Shown here in pieces: positions 1 through 6,735 of a DNA stretch of 8,229 nucleotides (within the stretch, counting starts at the first letter, position 1; each line of letters starts with the position of its first letter). The stretch is from DAOVRL01 sp964459805 (GTDB taxonomy: Bacteria > Planctomycetota > Phycisphaerae > Sedimentisphaerales > Anaerobacaceae): contig CAYWOD010000164.1 of the NCBI GenBank assembly GCA_964459805.1, positions 1-8,229 of the forward strand, given 5' to 3'. Under the pieces are notes generated by a model. It saw nothing but the letters and a program-made list of their open reading frames with translations. It ran no database searches and had not been told where the DNA came from. The translations under genes were made by a program, and so were the position numbers.

Positions 1-1
1 C

Positions 2-202
2 CTCGAAGGTAAGGACCCTGTAACAGATACTATGACGATTGACGTCTATGATGATTCCTGTCTGGCGGCGAAAGCTGCCGGTCTGGCGGCGATTGATCCA
101 ACTGACTTTGACGAGAATTGCATTACAAACTTCGCAGATTTTGCTGTAATGGCCACAACATGGCTTGTTGATTATACGTTGACAGCACCAGAACCTAAAT
201 AA
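2..202 (+). CDS. C-terminal fragment of a secreted/surface protein with dockerin-like tail (5' end outside window)
   Basis: Only the last 66 codons are present, read in frame from base 2 to TAA at 200-202. Visible: residues 9-16 end like a beta-sandwich (Ig/PKD-like) strand (TDTMTIDVY), followed by a Cys/Ala-rich linker (Cys20) and residues 35-46 (D-F-D-E-N-C-I-T-N-F-A-D). Asp/Asn at positions 1, 3, 5 and Asp at 12 of that segment match an EF-hand or dockerin calcium loop. It is followed by a helix-like DFAVMATTWL (46-55) and a short LTAP tail. From memory, this tail recurs at the C-terminus of many large extracellular proteins (LamG, glycoside hydrolase or hypothetical) of Phycisphaerae. Whether it anchors, sorts or binds a partner is not known to me. 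The enzymatic or binding part lies upstream of the window, so the overall function cannot be told. It converges on the leftward gene ending at 522. Confidence 0.75.
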   Translation, partial: LEGKDPVTDTMTIDVYDDSCLAAKAAGLAAIDPTDFDENCITNFADFAVMATTWLVDYTLTAPEPK

Positions 203-297
203 TGGGTAGGCCCTGATAATGTTGGTAAAAGAACGTTTGAATTTGTGGATAGATGTGTTTCCAATTTGATACGGAATTCAAGCCATTAACAAACTGG

Positions 298-317
298 ATT
301 CCCGCTTTCGCGGGAAT
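298..317. repeat. 20-bp palindrome of ATTCCC-N8-GGGAAT type (dRS3-like)
   Basis: ATTCCCGC (298-305) and GCGGGAAT (310-317) are perfect inverted arms around a TTTC loop. The layout ATTCCC-8 nt-GGGAAT equals the core of the Neisseria dRS3 repeat. Very similar sequences, often with flanking CTGG...TGACA as here, occur as dispersed intergenic repeats in several other bacterial groups (recalled, not searched). It lies about 95 bp past the stop of the rightward fragment and has no T-run on either side, so an intrinsic terminator is unlikely. A dispersed REP-like repeat or a recombination/integration target is the better reading. Only one copy is in the window, so repetitiveness cannot be shown here. 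Confidence 0.5.
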
Positions 318-353
318 GACAACTCACAAAAGCAAATGTAATGGAGTAATAGG

Positions 354-374
354 GCTTTTTAAGCGCAAAAAAGC
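354..374. repeat. Weak AT-rich inverted repeat
   Basis: GCTTTTT (354-360) is complementary to AAAAAGC (368-374) across a 7-nt loop. The stem is mostly A-T pairs and has no G/C core. It could help end transcription from either side, but it is also what an AT-rich intergenic stretch can show by chance. Confidence 0.2.
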
Positions 375-424
375 TTACCGATATGGTGAGGTAGTACCAG
401 ATTTCTGATTTGAGATTTCATATT

Positions 425-510
425 GGGTGGTGGGTGCGTGTCGGGTGTGGGCGGAGGCCGGGTGGAAGGCGGGGCTGAGCAAGGGGGAGGGCCTGCGGTA
501 AAACCGCAGG
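425..510 (-). terminator. Hairpin plus C-rich rut-like tract; probable end of the leftward transcript
   Basis: On the minus strand, 12 nt after the stop of the amidoligase gene, there is a perfect 8-bp stem (CCTGCGGT/ACCGCAGG; arms 503-510 and 492-499) with a 3-nt loop. It is not followed by a U-run but by a tract that is C-rich and G-poor in the transcript: by hand count about 43 C and 8 G over 67 nt (425-491). C-over-G tracts of this kind are the known hallmark of Rho loading (rut) sites. I infer Rho-type or hairpin-assisted termination of the leftward operon. On the plus strand the same hairpin is followed by GTGAATATTTTTT, so weak termination of rightward transcription is also possible. 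Confidence 0.45.
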
Positions 511-521
511 GTGAATATTTT

Positions 522-2486
522 TTAGGAATGGGCGAGGGGGGTTTTCAGCAGTTTGTTGAATGTTCGCAGTTGATTTTCGATAACGTTGAGTGCCCAATCG
601 ATGTAGTGCAAGTTGTGTACGGGGCGGTGGTGTCCCTCATTCATCAGGCCGTGGCGGACGGTGCCGAGAAATCTGCTTATGGTTTGGGGGCTGATTTGTG
701 TCGGCTCGGTGGCCCATTTTTTTAGGTCGTTGTATTGGCGTCTCAATTTTGGGCTGTCGCTTAATTGCTCGGCAGTTAGATAGTCGGCGGGATTATAGGC
801 CAACTGTAAGCCTTTGAGGCAGAGGATTAAGGGCTCGTAATTTGTGGATTTTTTTAGTCGGATGAATTTGTACTGCTGGACGTGGGTGGTTGCCTGTGCC
901 GGCGGCTTGTCAGCGATTTCATCTCCTCCGAGGTACCACCTTCTTTTGCTGGTTCTGGCAAAAACGAGCTCTTCGCCGTAGCCGTACTGTGTTATCTCGT
1001 CATATCCCATTCTTGAGACCCAGAGTCTGCCGGTGTTTCTTCTTTCAGGTCCTCCGCCGAGGACAAGGAGGCACTTCACAAAGCCCAAGGGGAGGATTTT
1101 CTGTTTGCCGATTTGATTCTTTCGCAGTTGGAAGGAAAGATGCAAACTGTGTGGGCGGACGTGATAGAAATTTGCGATTTCTTGTATCAACTGATTGAGA
1201 AGCCAGGGGTCGGCGGTTGCAGGTCGCGAGAGCTCACCGGCGATGTTTAGCCTTCCGGGGGCGAGCTCGAGAAAACCTCGGCGGCGCGCCTGGTCGGTGG
1301 AGCCGGTGTGGTCGTCGATGTATCCGCCGAGCTTCCAGGACAAGACGTCGAGGTGAAAGTCGTAGAAGTAGAGAAAGCCGTCATATACCGGGTCGTGCTT
1401 TTTTTGAATGCTTCTTTGTGGCTCGACTGCGGCGGCGCCGAGGTTGCTGAGCTCGATTTCGATTCCGAGGGGCACGAGTCCGGGCTGGAGGTTTCTGCGA
1501 ATTCTGTTTAGCTCGGCGTTGACAATTCGTGCGTGAAACATACTTTTTGCGGCTCGTACGGCGTATTTGACGTAGTCGATGAGGTCGCACTTGTGATGTA
1601 GCATTGTTGTGAGGCACTGGTGCACGATCATATCGACTCCGGCGGCGTTCGTGTTAATCATTCTTAGAGCGGCGAGGATGCCGGCAGAGCGATTGAAGTA
1701 CCTTTCCGAGGTGCGCATGTGCTCAAGGTCGAATCGGTATCTGGCCTGGATTCTTTCTTCGAGCTGATTGAGGAGTACCTGTCTTACAATCAGAGTGAGA
1801 TAGTTTTTGATAAAAGGCCCAGCTTCCGGGTCGTCTCTGAGGTGTTTTATTGAGGGTCTTGGTCGGTCGAGCTCGTGCTCAAGATAATAATCGCTGACGG
1901 CGTCGGAGTGATAGTGGCTCATAACGAGGTCGCGTTCGGTAGTTGCGATGAGCTCTCTGTCTGCGCGGCGTTCCGATTCGGCGTCAACGGTTCTTTCGCC
2001 GGGTCGGATGTGCCTTGCGATGAATCTTTCGATGCGTTTTCTCAGCCAGAGCTCGTGTATGAGGTTGACGTGGAACCTGTCTCCGAAGTGCTTTTGCATT
2101 GACTCGTGTGTTACGAGGTATGCCTGGGCTTCGACTTGGCCGACGGCCGTGTTGACGCTGACGGTTTCCCTTTGGTATCGTTTTCCTTCGTACCTATCGA
2201 TTTCTGCCATAGCAGATGGGGGGACGTCGTAGATTACGAGTCCTTCGATTCGAGATGCCGGGGCAGCGACGGCATAGAAATAGACATTGTCGGGGCTGAC
2301 TCGGCGAAATCGCGGCAGGAAGGCCGGTTCGGCAAAGAGAGTTGTCTGGTCGATTTTGGAGGCCCTTCTGGAGAAACTGAGGCCGCTGACCGACTGGAAG
2401 ACTCTACGGTCTCTCAGTGAGCCGTAGATGAACAGGTTTATTCTTGAGTGGTTCATGCCCGGTAATTGGTCTGTCGCATTCGGCAT
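522..2486 (-). CDS. Fusion protein: AIG2/gamma-glutamyl-cyclotransferase-like domain + GS-like amidoligase-like domain
   Basis: 654 residues, no signal peptide or membrane segment, so probably cytoplasmic. Residues about 16-130 look like an AIG2/GGCT domain: a LFIYGSL glycine-loop motif (18-24), an EGLVIYDV strand (81-88) and DRYEGKRYQRETVSV (97-111), where Glu100 sits in the position of the family's catalytic acid. Residues about 130-330 are helical and charged, with no motif I know. Residues about 335-520 resemble the glutamine-synthetase/GCS-like ligase fold: LGIEIELSNLG (340-350, paired Glu343/Glu345 as metal ligands), FLELAPGR (405-412) and HSLHLSFQL (446-454). The 130-residue tail is unassigned. 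GS-like amidoligases are known to neighbour AIG2-like proteins in genomes; here they appear joined. Substrate unknown. Start: ATG at 2486 has no clear ribosome site and lies in an inverted repeat; ATG at 2456 (Met11) puts YGSL at residues 11-14, as is usual, and is at least as likely. It is the last gene of the leftward series. Confidence 0.6.
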   Translation of the reverse strand: MPNATDQLPGMNHSRINLFIYGSLRDRRVFQSVSGLSFSRRASKIDQTTLFAEPAFLPRFRRVSPDNVYFYAVAAPASRIEGLVIYDVPPSAMAEIDRYEGKRYQRETVSVNTAVGQVEAQAYLVTHESMQKHFGDRFHVNLIHELWLRKRIERFIARHIRPGERTVDAESERRADRELIATTERDLVMSHYHSDAVSDYYLEHELDRPRPSIKHLRDDPEAGPFIKNYLTLIVRQVLLNQLEERIQARYRFDLEHMRTSERYFNRSAGILAALRMINTNAAGVDMIVHQCLTTMLHHKCDLIDYVKYAVRAAKSMFHARIVNAELNRIRRNLQPGLVPLGIEIELSNLGAAAVEPQRSIQKKHDPVYDGFLYFYDFHLDVLSWKLGGYIDDHTGSTDQARRRGFLELAPGRLNIAGELSRPATADPWLLNQLIQEIANFYHVRPHSLHLSFQLRKNQIGKQKILPLGFVKCLLVLGGGPERRNTGRLWVSRMGYDEITQYGYGEELVFARTSKRRWYLGGDEIADKPPAQATTHVQQYKFIRLKKSTNYEPLILCLKGLQLAYNPADYLTAEQLSDSPKLRRQYNDLKKWATEPTQISPQTISRFLGTVRHGLMNEGHHRPVHNLHYIDWALNVIENQLRTFNKLLKTPLAHS

Positions 2487-2529
2487 TGCATCTTGGACCG
2501 ATTACAAAAATAGAGTGCGTCCAATGCCG
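2481..2529 (-). promoter_or_regulatory. Inverted repeat spanning the upstream start codon of the amidoligase gene
   Basis: On the minus strand, CGGCATTGGAC (2529-2519) faces its complement GTCCAA...TGCCG (2498-2493 and 2485-2481), an 11-bp inverted repeat whose second arm is split by a 7-nt insertion. The ATG at 2486 falls inside the second arm, while the alternative ATG at 2456 lies outside. In RNA this could hide the first start codon. No ligand-binding core or leader peptide is visible, so a regulatory role is an inference only. Confidence 0.25.
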
Positions 2530-2556
2530 ATGTGCTATGACACTGCAGTTTGATTA

Positions 2557-2576
2557 CCCCTCCCTCACGGTCGGGG
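2557..2576 (-). other. Intercistronic RNA hairpin with GUGA loop
   Basis: In the leftward transcript, 46 nt past the GT2 stop, the sequence folds as CCCC-GA-CC-GUGA-GG-GA-GGGG: 4 bp, a tandem G-A/A-G mismatch (a known stable sheared pairing), 2 bp, and a GNRA-class tetraloop. No U-run follows (UAAUCAAACUG), so it is not a standard terminator. It may be a REP-like repeat, an mRNA stabiliser, or part of the leader of the amidoligase gene. Confidence 0.35.
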
Positions 2577-2622
2577 CTCCGTTTGAGAAATCGCATATAT
2601 TTTTTATGTTCCGTATTAAGGA

Positions 2623-3369
2623 TCATTTCTGGGATCGGATTCGGCTGCGCAGCTTGAGGATTTCTATGAAGGCGCGGAGAATTACGCGCAGCTTTGCCCC
2701 GGTTTGCCGGCCGGCGGTTCGCGGGTAGTGGCGCACGGGCTTTTGTGTTATTCGATAGCCTTTTCGTGCGGCCCGTGCAAGTATCTCGGCGTCGATGAGG
2801 GCGCCGGTGCTTGCCAATTGGATATTATCAAAGATTTCGGTTTTGTACAACTTGAAGGCACAATCGATGTCGCGGAGTTTGAGGCCGAAGAGCAGGCAGA
2901 CGAGCTTTGTCCAGCAGAAGCCGTTGAACCTGCGAAGGAGCGAGTCGCGGCGGTTGAGGCGATAGCAACTGACTATGTCGTATTCGTTCATCAGGGGCAG
3001 GAGCGGCGGCATTTCTGCGATGTCGAACTGGCCGTCTCCATCGGTGTAAAAGACGAGGTGTTTTGTGGCGGCGTTAAAGCCCGAGCGCAGCGCGGCGCCA
3101 TATCCGAGATTTTTTTGGTGGTGGACGACTTTTACGGAGTTGTTGGCGGCGGCGATCTCGTCGGCGATTTGGCCGGTTTTGTCGGAGCTGCCATCGTCAA
3201 CGATGATGATCTCGAAGTGGGCGTTGAGCTTTTGGAGGACGGCGAGCGCCTTTTCGGCGGTCTGAGCAAGGTTGTCTTGCTCGTTGTAACAGGGGAAAAA
3301 GACGCTGATTGAGAGTGCCGCCTGCTTGTTGGAGTCAAGCCGGCTTGCCGGCGAGCTATGTGATGTCAC
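2623..3369 (-). CDS. GT2 family glycosyltransferase, polyprenyl-phosphate sugar synthase type
   Basis: 248 residues, close to the usual length of single-domain DPM1-like GT2 enzymes. It probably transfers a sugar from a nucleotide donor to dolichol/undecaprenyl phosphate or a related acceptor at the cytoplasmic membrane face. The GT-A fold signs are all present: FPCYNE (25-30), IIVDDGSSDKT (55-65, nucleotide-binding acids), NLGYGAALRSGF (87-98), FYTDGDGQFD (107-116, metal-binding DxD-like acids), RDIDCAFKLYK (166-176) and DAEILARAARKGYRI (193-207) followed by PVRHYPR. There is no C-terminal transmembrane pair; the basic amphipathic tail (about 228-245) may touch the membrane. Start is GTG at 3369: AGGTGG (3381-3376) lies 6 nt upstream, inside the end of the GT-C-like gene, whose stop is only 3 bp away. 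This implies cotranscription and translational coupling. The sugar and exact lipid cannot be read from the sequence. Confidence 0.9.
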   Translation of the reverse strand: MTSHSSPASRLDSNKQAALSISVFFPCYNEQDNLAQTAEKALAVLQKLNAHFEIIIVDDGSSDKTGQIADEIAAANNSVKVVHHQKNLGYGAALRSGFNAATKHLVFYTDGDGQFDIAEMPPLLPLMNEYDIVSCYRLNRRDSLLRRFNGFCWTKLVCLLFGLKLRDIDCAFKLYKTEIFDNIQLASTGALIDAEILARAARKGYRITQKPVRHYPRTAGRQTGAKLRVILRAFIEILKLRSRIRSQK

Positions 3370-3372
3370 AAG

Positions 3373-6300
3373 TTACCACCTCTTACTTTGAGATATCCTG
3401 TTTCGTTCAAGTAGATATTGTTCCATTTGAGCGAGGTAAAACTTGGCGAGCTCAGCATCGGACAAAACACGATTACCGTCGGCATCGGCTTGCGGATACT
3501 TTCGAAGCAGCTCAGCCAGCTTTGCCAGCTGTTTCTTTTCCGTTCGTGCGATTTTCTGCAGATGGACAGTCGCGAGTCGGGTGGCCTCAAGTCTGAGCCG
3601 GTAGCCGTCCCGGGCGAGGTAAGTTTTCTTATTGTCTGTGAATTGGGCAACCCATTCGGAGCAGAATTCGGTGACCAGCGGCATTAGGTTGGGGGACCTT
3701 GCAGCGATGAGTATTGCTTGGAGTATTGGGGCCGGTGACGGATTTGCATTGAAGGCTGCTTTTATCAGATCAAATCCGCGTTTTCTGGTGTTCTTGTCGG
3801 GCTGGAGGAGATAATTATGGCCAAGCATAAGGTTTTTGTGGTACTGGTCTGGATAGCGTGTCTGGCCTGTGAATATGCCCTGGTAGAGCAGTTTTCCCTG
3901 TGGTGTGGTGATATCGACGAAGATTTTTTGCTTGTTATTCATGAATACGACAGGCCACTCTCGATTGTGCTCGAGTCCTCTTGTGAAGGGCTTTCCGAAC
4001 TGTCCTGCGGGCATGAGTGCGACCCAGACATTGTATTCTCTGAGCTGGGCGGCTATCCATTGGCCAATATCGGTATAGTCTTTGGTTGTGAGTACCTGGT
4101 CGATCCTTTTGTTTTGGAGCCTGGCAGTTTCGGCGGCCCTGTGAACGGTCGGGCCGCCGGAGGTAATAACGGTCCAGCGTTCAAAGGCGGGCCTATTGTA
4201 AGCGGCCTGTGCCCTTCCGTCCATAAACAACTGGAGAGGAGTAAAGCCTGTGTTCGGGTCGGGCTCCTGTCCGAATGCTATGGCGCCGCCTTCGGTCCAG
4301 TAGTTGAACATTTTGCCTTTTAACTTGTTGTCTTTTATGAACCTCAGGGCGTAGAACGGCTTTGCATCTGAGGCGGTCATCCGCATGAAGACGGAGTTTA
4401 GTTTCGGGTCATTGGGCCAGGGGTCGAGGTAAACGCGCTTGACGCCGAGCCCCCACCAAGTGCCAAAGAATATGACGGCTATTGCACCGGCAACGATGTA
4501 CGAGGACCGCTGGAGTTCGGACACGGGCGAAACAGCGAGGCGATTGCGGGTGTAAAAGTTGCGTGCTGCGGAAGTGACGCAGACGGCCTGGTGAATGAGC
4601 ATCGCAATGATCGGACAGGCCGCAATTGCGGCAATAGGTATGAATCTTCTGGAACGGATGGCCATATAGATTGTGAGGGCGGCGACAGTCATGTGGGCGA
4701 GGTCGATCTTAGGTGATTGGTATGCACCGCCTGAAGGCTCAGGGGCGGGCTCGGATGCGGGGCGGCGCAAGGCATTTCGCAGGTCATCAAGCGTCAACCA
4801 CGAGACAATCGAAATGAGGTTTGCGATGTAGAGTACCGGGAACAGTAGAGAATAATCCAAGCTCGTTGGGCCCTCATACTTGGGGCGCCATATTCGTTTG
4901 AGATACAAGAATCGATCCATGTGCCAAAGAGGTGATTCGAGCACGTAGATGTTCAGGCTCTTTTGCTCTCTTGTGGCAGAGTAGCTGTTGGACTTGTCGG
5001 TGATAAGCCATTTGGCGCCGAACTCTTCGACAGTGATGGTGACGTCGGGTGAGAGCGGGATCCCGTGGTTCTCGAACTTCCGGCGGAGCTGCTCAGAGAC
5101 GAGGCGTTTGTCCAGTTGAGGTCCAAACTGCAAGCCGGCATCGAACAAGCGTGTGAATTTGAAGGGGTCGAACAAGGCGACCATCAGCAGCAGTGAAACA
5201 ACCGCGGGTATGACGACAAAGACGATGTTGATGTGCTTGCGCGTAAGGCTCTTTGAAAAGAGGCGAGCGAAACTGTGTACGAGGACATATCCGGGTATTA
5301 TGAGGAATGGATATATGTATCTTCCGGAGTAGCCGGTTTCGGGCTTTCCGGACCAGACGGCCATCAAAGCGAGAATTACGGCCAAGTGAATATAGTGTAC
5401 GTTGACGTGGACGCTGAGCAGGAAGATCCCGGCGAACAAGGCACAGAGGAGAAAACTGAGCGCATCAAGACTGAGTAATGAGAGACTAATGGACAGGACC
5501 CAGCACAAGAGGGCGGTTGCCACAATTCCAGAGATTTTGAGGAGAAGAGTAAACTGCCTTTGCTGGGCTTTGATTTCGTTCTTCGGGGCCTTAAGGAATT
5601 TTGGCTTGAAGAATCGAGAGAAGAGCCAAAGGGTAAACAGGCCCGCGCTGAGGATCAACATCACGAGGAATGGGAAGGCAGTTCCGACTGGGTTGGTCCA
5701 TTCGAATGCGGGGTGCCACTCATGGATGTCGCGCCAGCGTTTGGCGTGTTCGCTGACGCTGATAACAAAAGTGTGGGTCAGGTTTGTCAAATGGAACGGG
5801 TTGAAAAGGACCGTAGCTATAAAAGCGGCAAAACCGGCGGCCATGGTATGGTATGTGCCTTTCAAGCCTATGGAAACGAACGTTTTCTTAGAGAAAGCCG
5901 TTAGGAAGTTCAGGCCGACAAACGGGACGAGCATAATGAAGACGTAGATGTAACCGCCGTGGACGTTGCACCAGAAGACGGTTACGGGGACGATGAGCCA
6001 GATATACAATATGTTTCGATAGGTGGCGAGCAGGAGTATGAGCAGGAATACGGCGACCAGCATATTGGAGAAGGCAGCCGGGCGGACGTCGAGAAATGAG
6101 CGACCGATGAACATAGCGAAGCAGGTGAAGACGGCCGAGAGGGCCGGGTTGACACCCAAGAGAACACCCATATAAAAGACGCAAATTACGGTTATTATGT
6201 AGATGGCGAATTTCCAGTAAACGAGTGCGTTGGAGGGAAAGCTGACGCCGTCGGCGTAGGATGATTTAGGAATCAAGGAATAAAAGATTACGTGCGTGAG

Positions 6301-6735
6301 CCAGTTTTGATTGACCCAGCCGGTGGGATGCCACTTCTTGACTGTTTCGAGTCCGACTTTTTCTGTAATCCACTGCGCCCAGTCGGGCCAGGTTTTTACT
6401 TCCTGCTCTGTTGGTCCGGGTTTGTGCGAATTGGCGCTGAATGGCTCGACGGTGTCCACGCCGTGATTGACGAAATGCCGTCCGCAGGCCATTGCAACCC
6501 AGGTGTCTCCGGCGGCGACCATGTGTGTGCAGGCGTGGACAGTGAAAATGAGCATTGCCATCCAAGCGAGGATCATTGGCCAGCCGGAGAGGGCGGCGCG
6601 TTTTGTGGTTTGTTCCTGGTCTTCAGGTATTTGCGGGGCATCGGCGCGGAGGGTGGACGAAACATCTCTCTGAGCAAGTTTCTGAGCGGCCCGCTGAGCA
6701 GGTCGATTCTTCCTCTTTTTTATTCGCTTAGCCAT
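3373..6735 (-). CDS. Large polytopic GT-C-like membrane protein with EF-hand-bearing C-terminal domain
   Basis: 1120 residues. A Lys/Arg-rich N-terminus (1-50, cytoplasmic) precedes the first membrane helix (about 52-70), then a loop with Asp77 (AAGDTWVAMACGRHF), VEPFS (96-100) and WVNQNWLTH (140-148). An acidic residue in the first outer loop is typical of GT-C enzymes that use lipid-linked sugars. Further family-like signs: VRPAAFSNML (217-226), FWCNVHGGYIYVF (254-266), IHEWHPAF (337-344), RRFIPIAAIA (696-705) and FMDGRAQAAY (837-846). I count roughly 14-17 hydrophobic helices up to about 765; residues 770-1120 are soluble, with an EF-hand loop at 1084-1095. The stretch of about 380-675 looks inserted relative to the usual arrangement and has its own RYIYPF motif (472-477). 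Start: ATG 6735, with GGAG shortly upstream; it overlaps the aminotransferase end by 16 bp. Transferase activity is inferred, as this family is poorly characterised; a transport or assembly role is possible. Confidence 0.7.
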   Translation of the reverse strand: MAKRIKKRKNRPAQRAAQKLAQRDVSSTLRADAPQIPEDQEQTTKRAALSGWPMILAWMAMLIFTVHACTHMVAAGDTWVAMACGRHFVNHGVDTVEPFSANSHKPGPTEQEVKTWPDWAQWITEKVGLETVKKWHPTGWVNQNWLTHVIFYSLIPKSSYADGVSFPSNALVYWKFAIYIITVICVFYMGVLLGVNPALSAVFTCFAMFIGRSFLDVRPAAFSNMLVAVFLLILLLATYRNILYIWLIVPVTVFWCNVHGGYIYVFIMLVPFVGLNFLTAFSKKTFVSIGLKGTYHTMAAGFAAFIATVLFNPFHLTNLTHTFVISVSEHAKRWRDIHEWHPAFEWTNPVGTAFPFLVMLILSAGLFTLWLFSRFFKPKFLKAPKNEIKAQQRQFTLLLKISGIVATALLCWVLSISLSLLSLDALSFLLCALFAGIFLLSVHVNVHYIHLAVILALMAVWSGKPETGYSGRYIYPFLIIPGYVLVHSFARLFSKSLTRKHINIVFVVIPAVVSLLLMVALFDPFKFTRLFDAGLQFGPQLDKRLVSEQLRRKFENHGIPLSPDVTITVEEFGAKWLITDKSNSYSATREQKSLNIYVLESPLWHMDRFLYLKRIWRPKYEGPTSLDYSLLFPVLYIANLISIVSWLTLDDLRNALRRPASEPAPEPSGGAYQSPKIDLAHMTVAALTIYMAIRSRRFIPIAAIAACPIIAMLIHQAVCVTSAARNFYTRNRLAVSPVSELQRSSYIVAGAIAVIFFGTWWGLGVKRVYLDPWPNDPKLNSVFMRMTASDAKPFYALRFIKDNKLKGKMFNYWTEGGAIAFGQEPDPNTGFTPLQLFMDGRAQAAYNRPAFERWTVITSGGPTVHRAAETARLQNKRIDQVLTTKDYTDIGQWIAAQLREYNVWVALMPAGQFGKPFTRGLEHNREWPVVFMNNKQKIFVDITTPQGKLLYQGIFTGQTRYPDQYHKNLMLGHNYLLQPDKNTRKRGFDLIKAAFNANPSPAPILQAILIAARSPNLMPLVTEFCSEWVAQFTDNKKTYLARDGYRLRLEATRLATVHLQKIARTEKKQLAKLAELLRKYPQADADGNRVLSDAELAKFYLAQMEQYLLERNRISQSKRW

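Larger units (their letters stand above)
203..521. other. Convergent intergenic region without a gene
   Basis: This 319-bp stretch separates the rightward fragment ending at 202 from the leftward gene ending at 522. I see no credible coding sequence in it. The left half is AT-rich; the right half (about 425-491) is strikingly G-rich on the plus strand. It contains three structural elements listed separately: a 20-bp palindrome at 298-317, a weak inverted repeat at 354-374, and a hairpin with adjacent C-rich (minus-strand) tract at 425-510. Confidence 0.7.

Noticed and set aside
59..92. Short direct repeat of GTCTGGCGGCG
   Set aside because: Both copies fall in the Ala-rich coding linker of the left-edge fragment; it reflects repeated Leu-Ala-Ala codons.
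2704..3312. 202-codon open frame on the plus strand
   Set aside because: It is fully antisense to the GT2 gene, whose GT-A motifs are intact; Val/Asp/Glu/Gly-rich antisense composition.
3339..3352. GCCGGC-TT-GCCGGC palindrome near the GT2 start
   Set aside because: It lies within codons of the GT2 N-terminus in GC-rich sequence. It could form a small hairpin but nothing else suggests a control site.
3817..4323. 168-codon open frame on the plus strand
   Set aside because: Antisense to the soluble domain of the GT-C-like gene, with no motif and no promoter or ribosome site.
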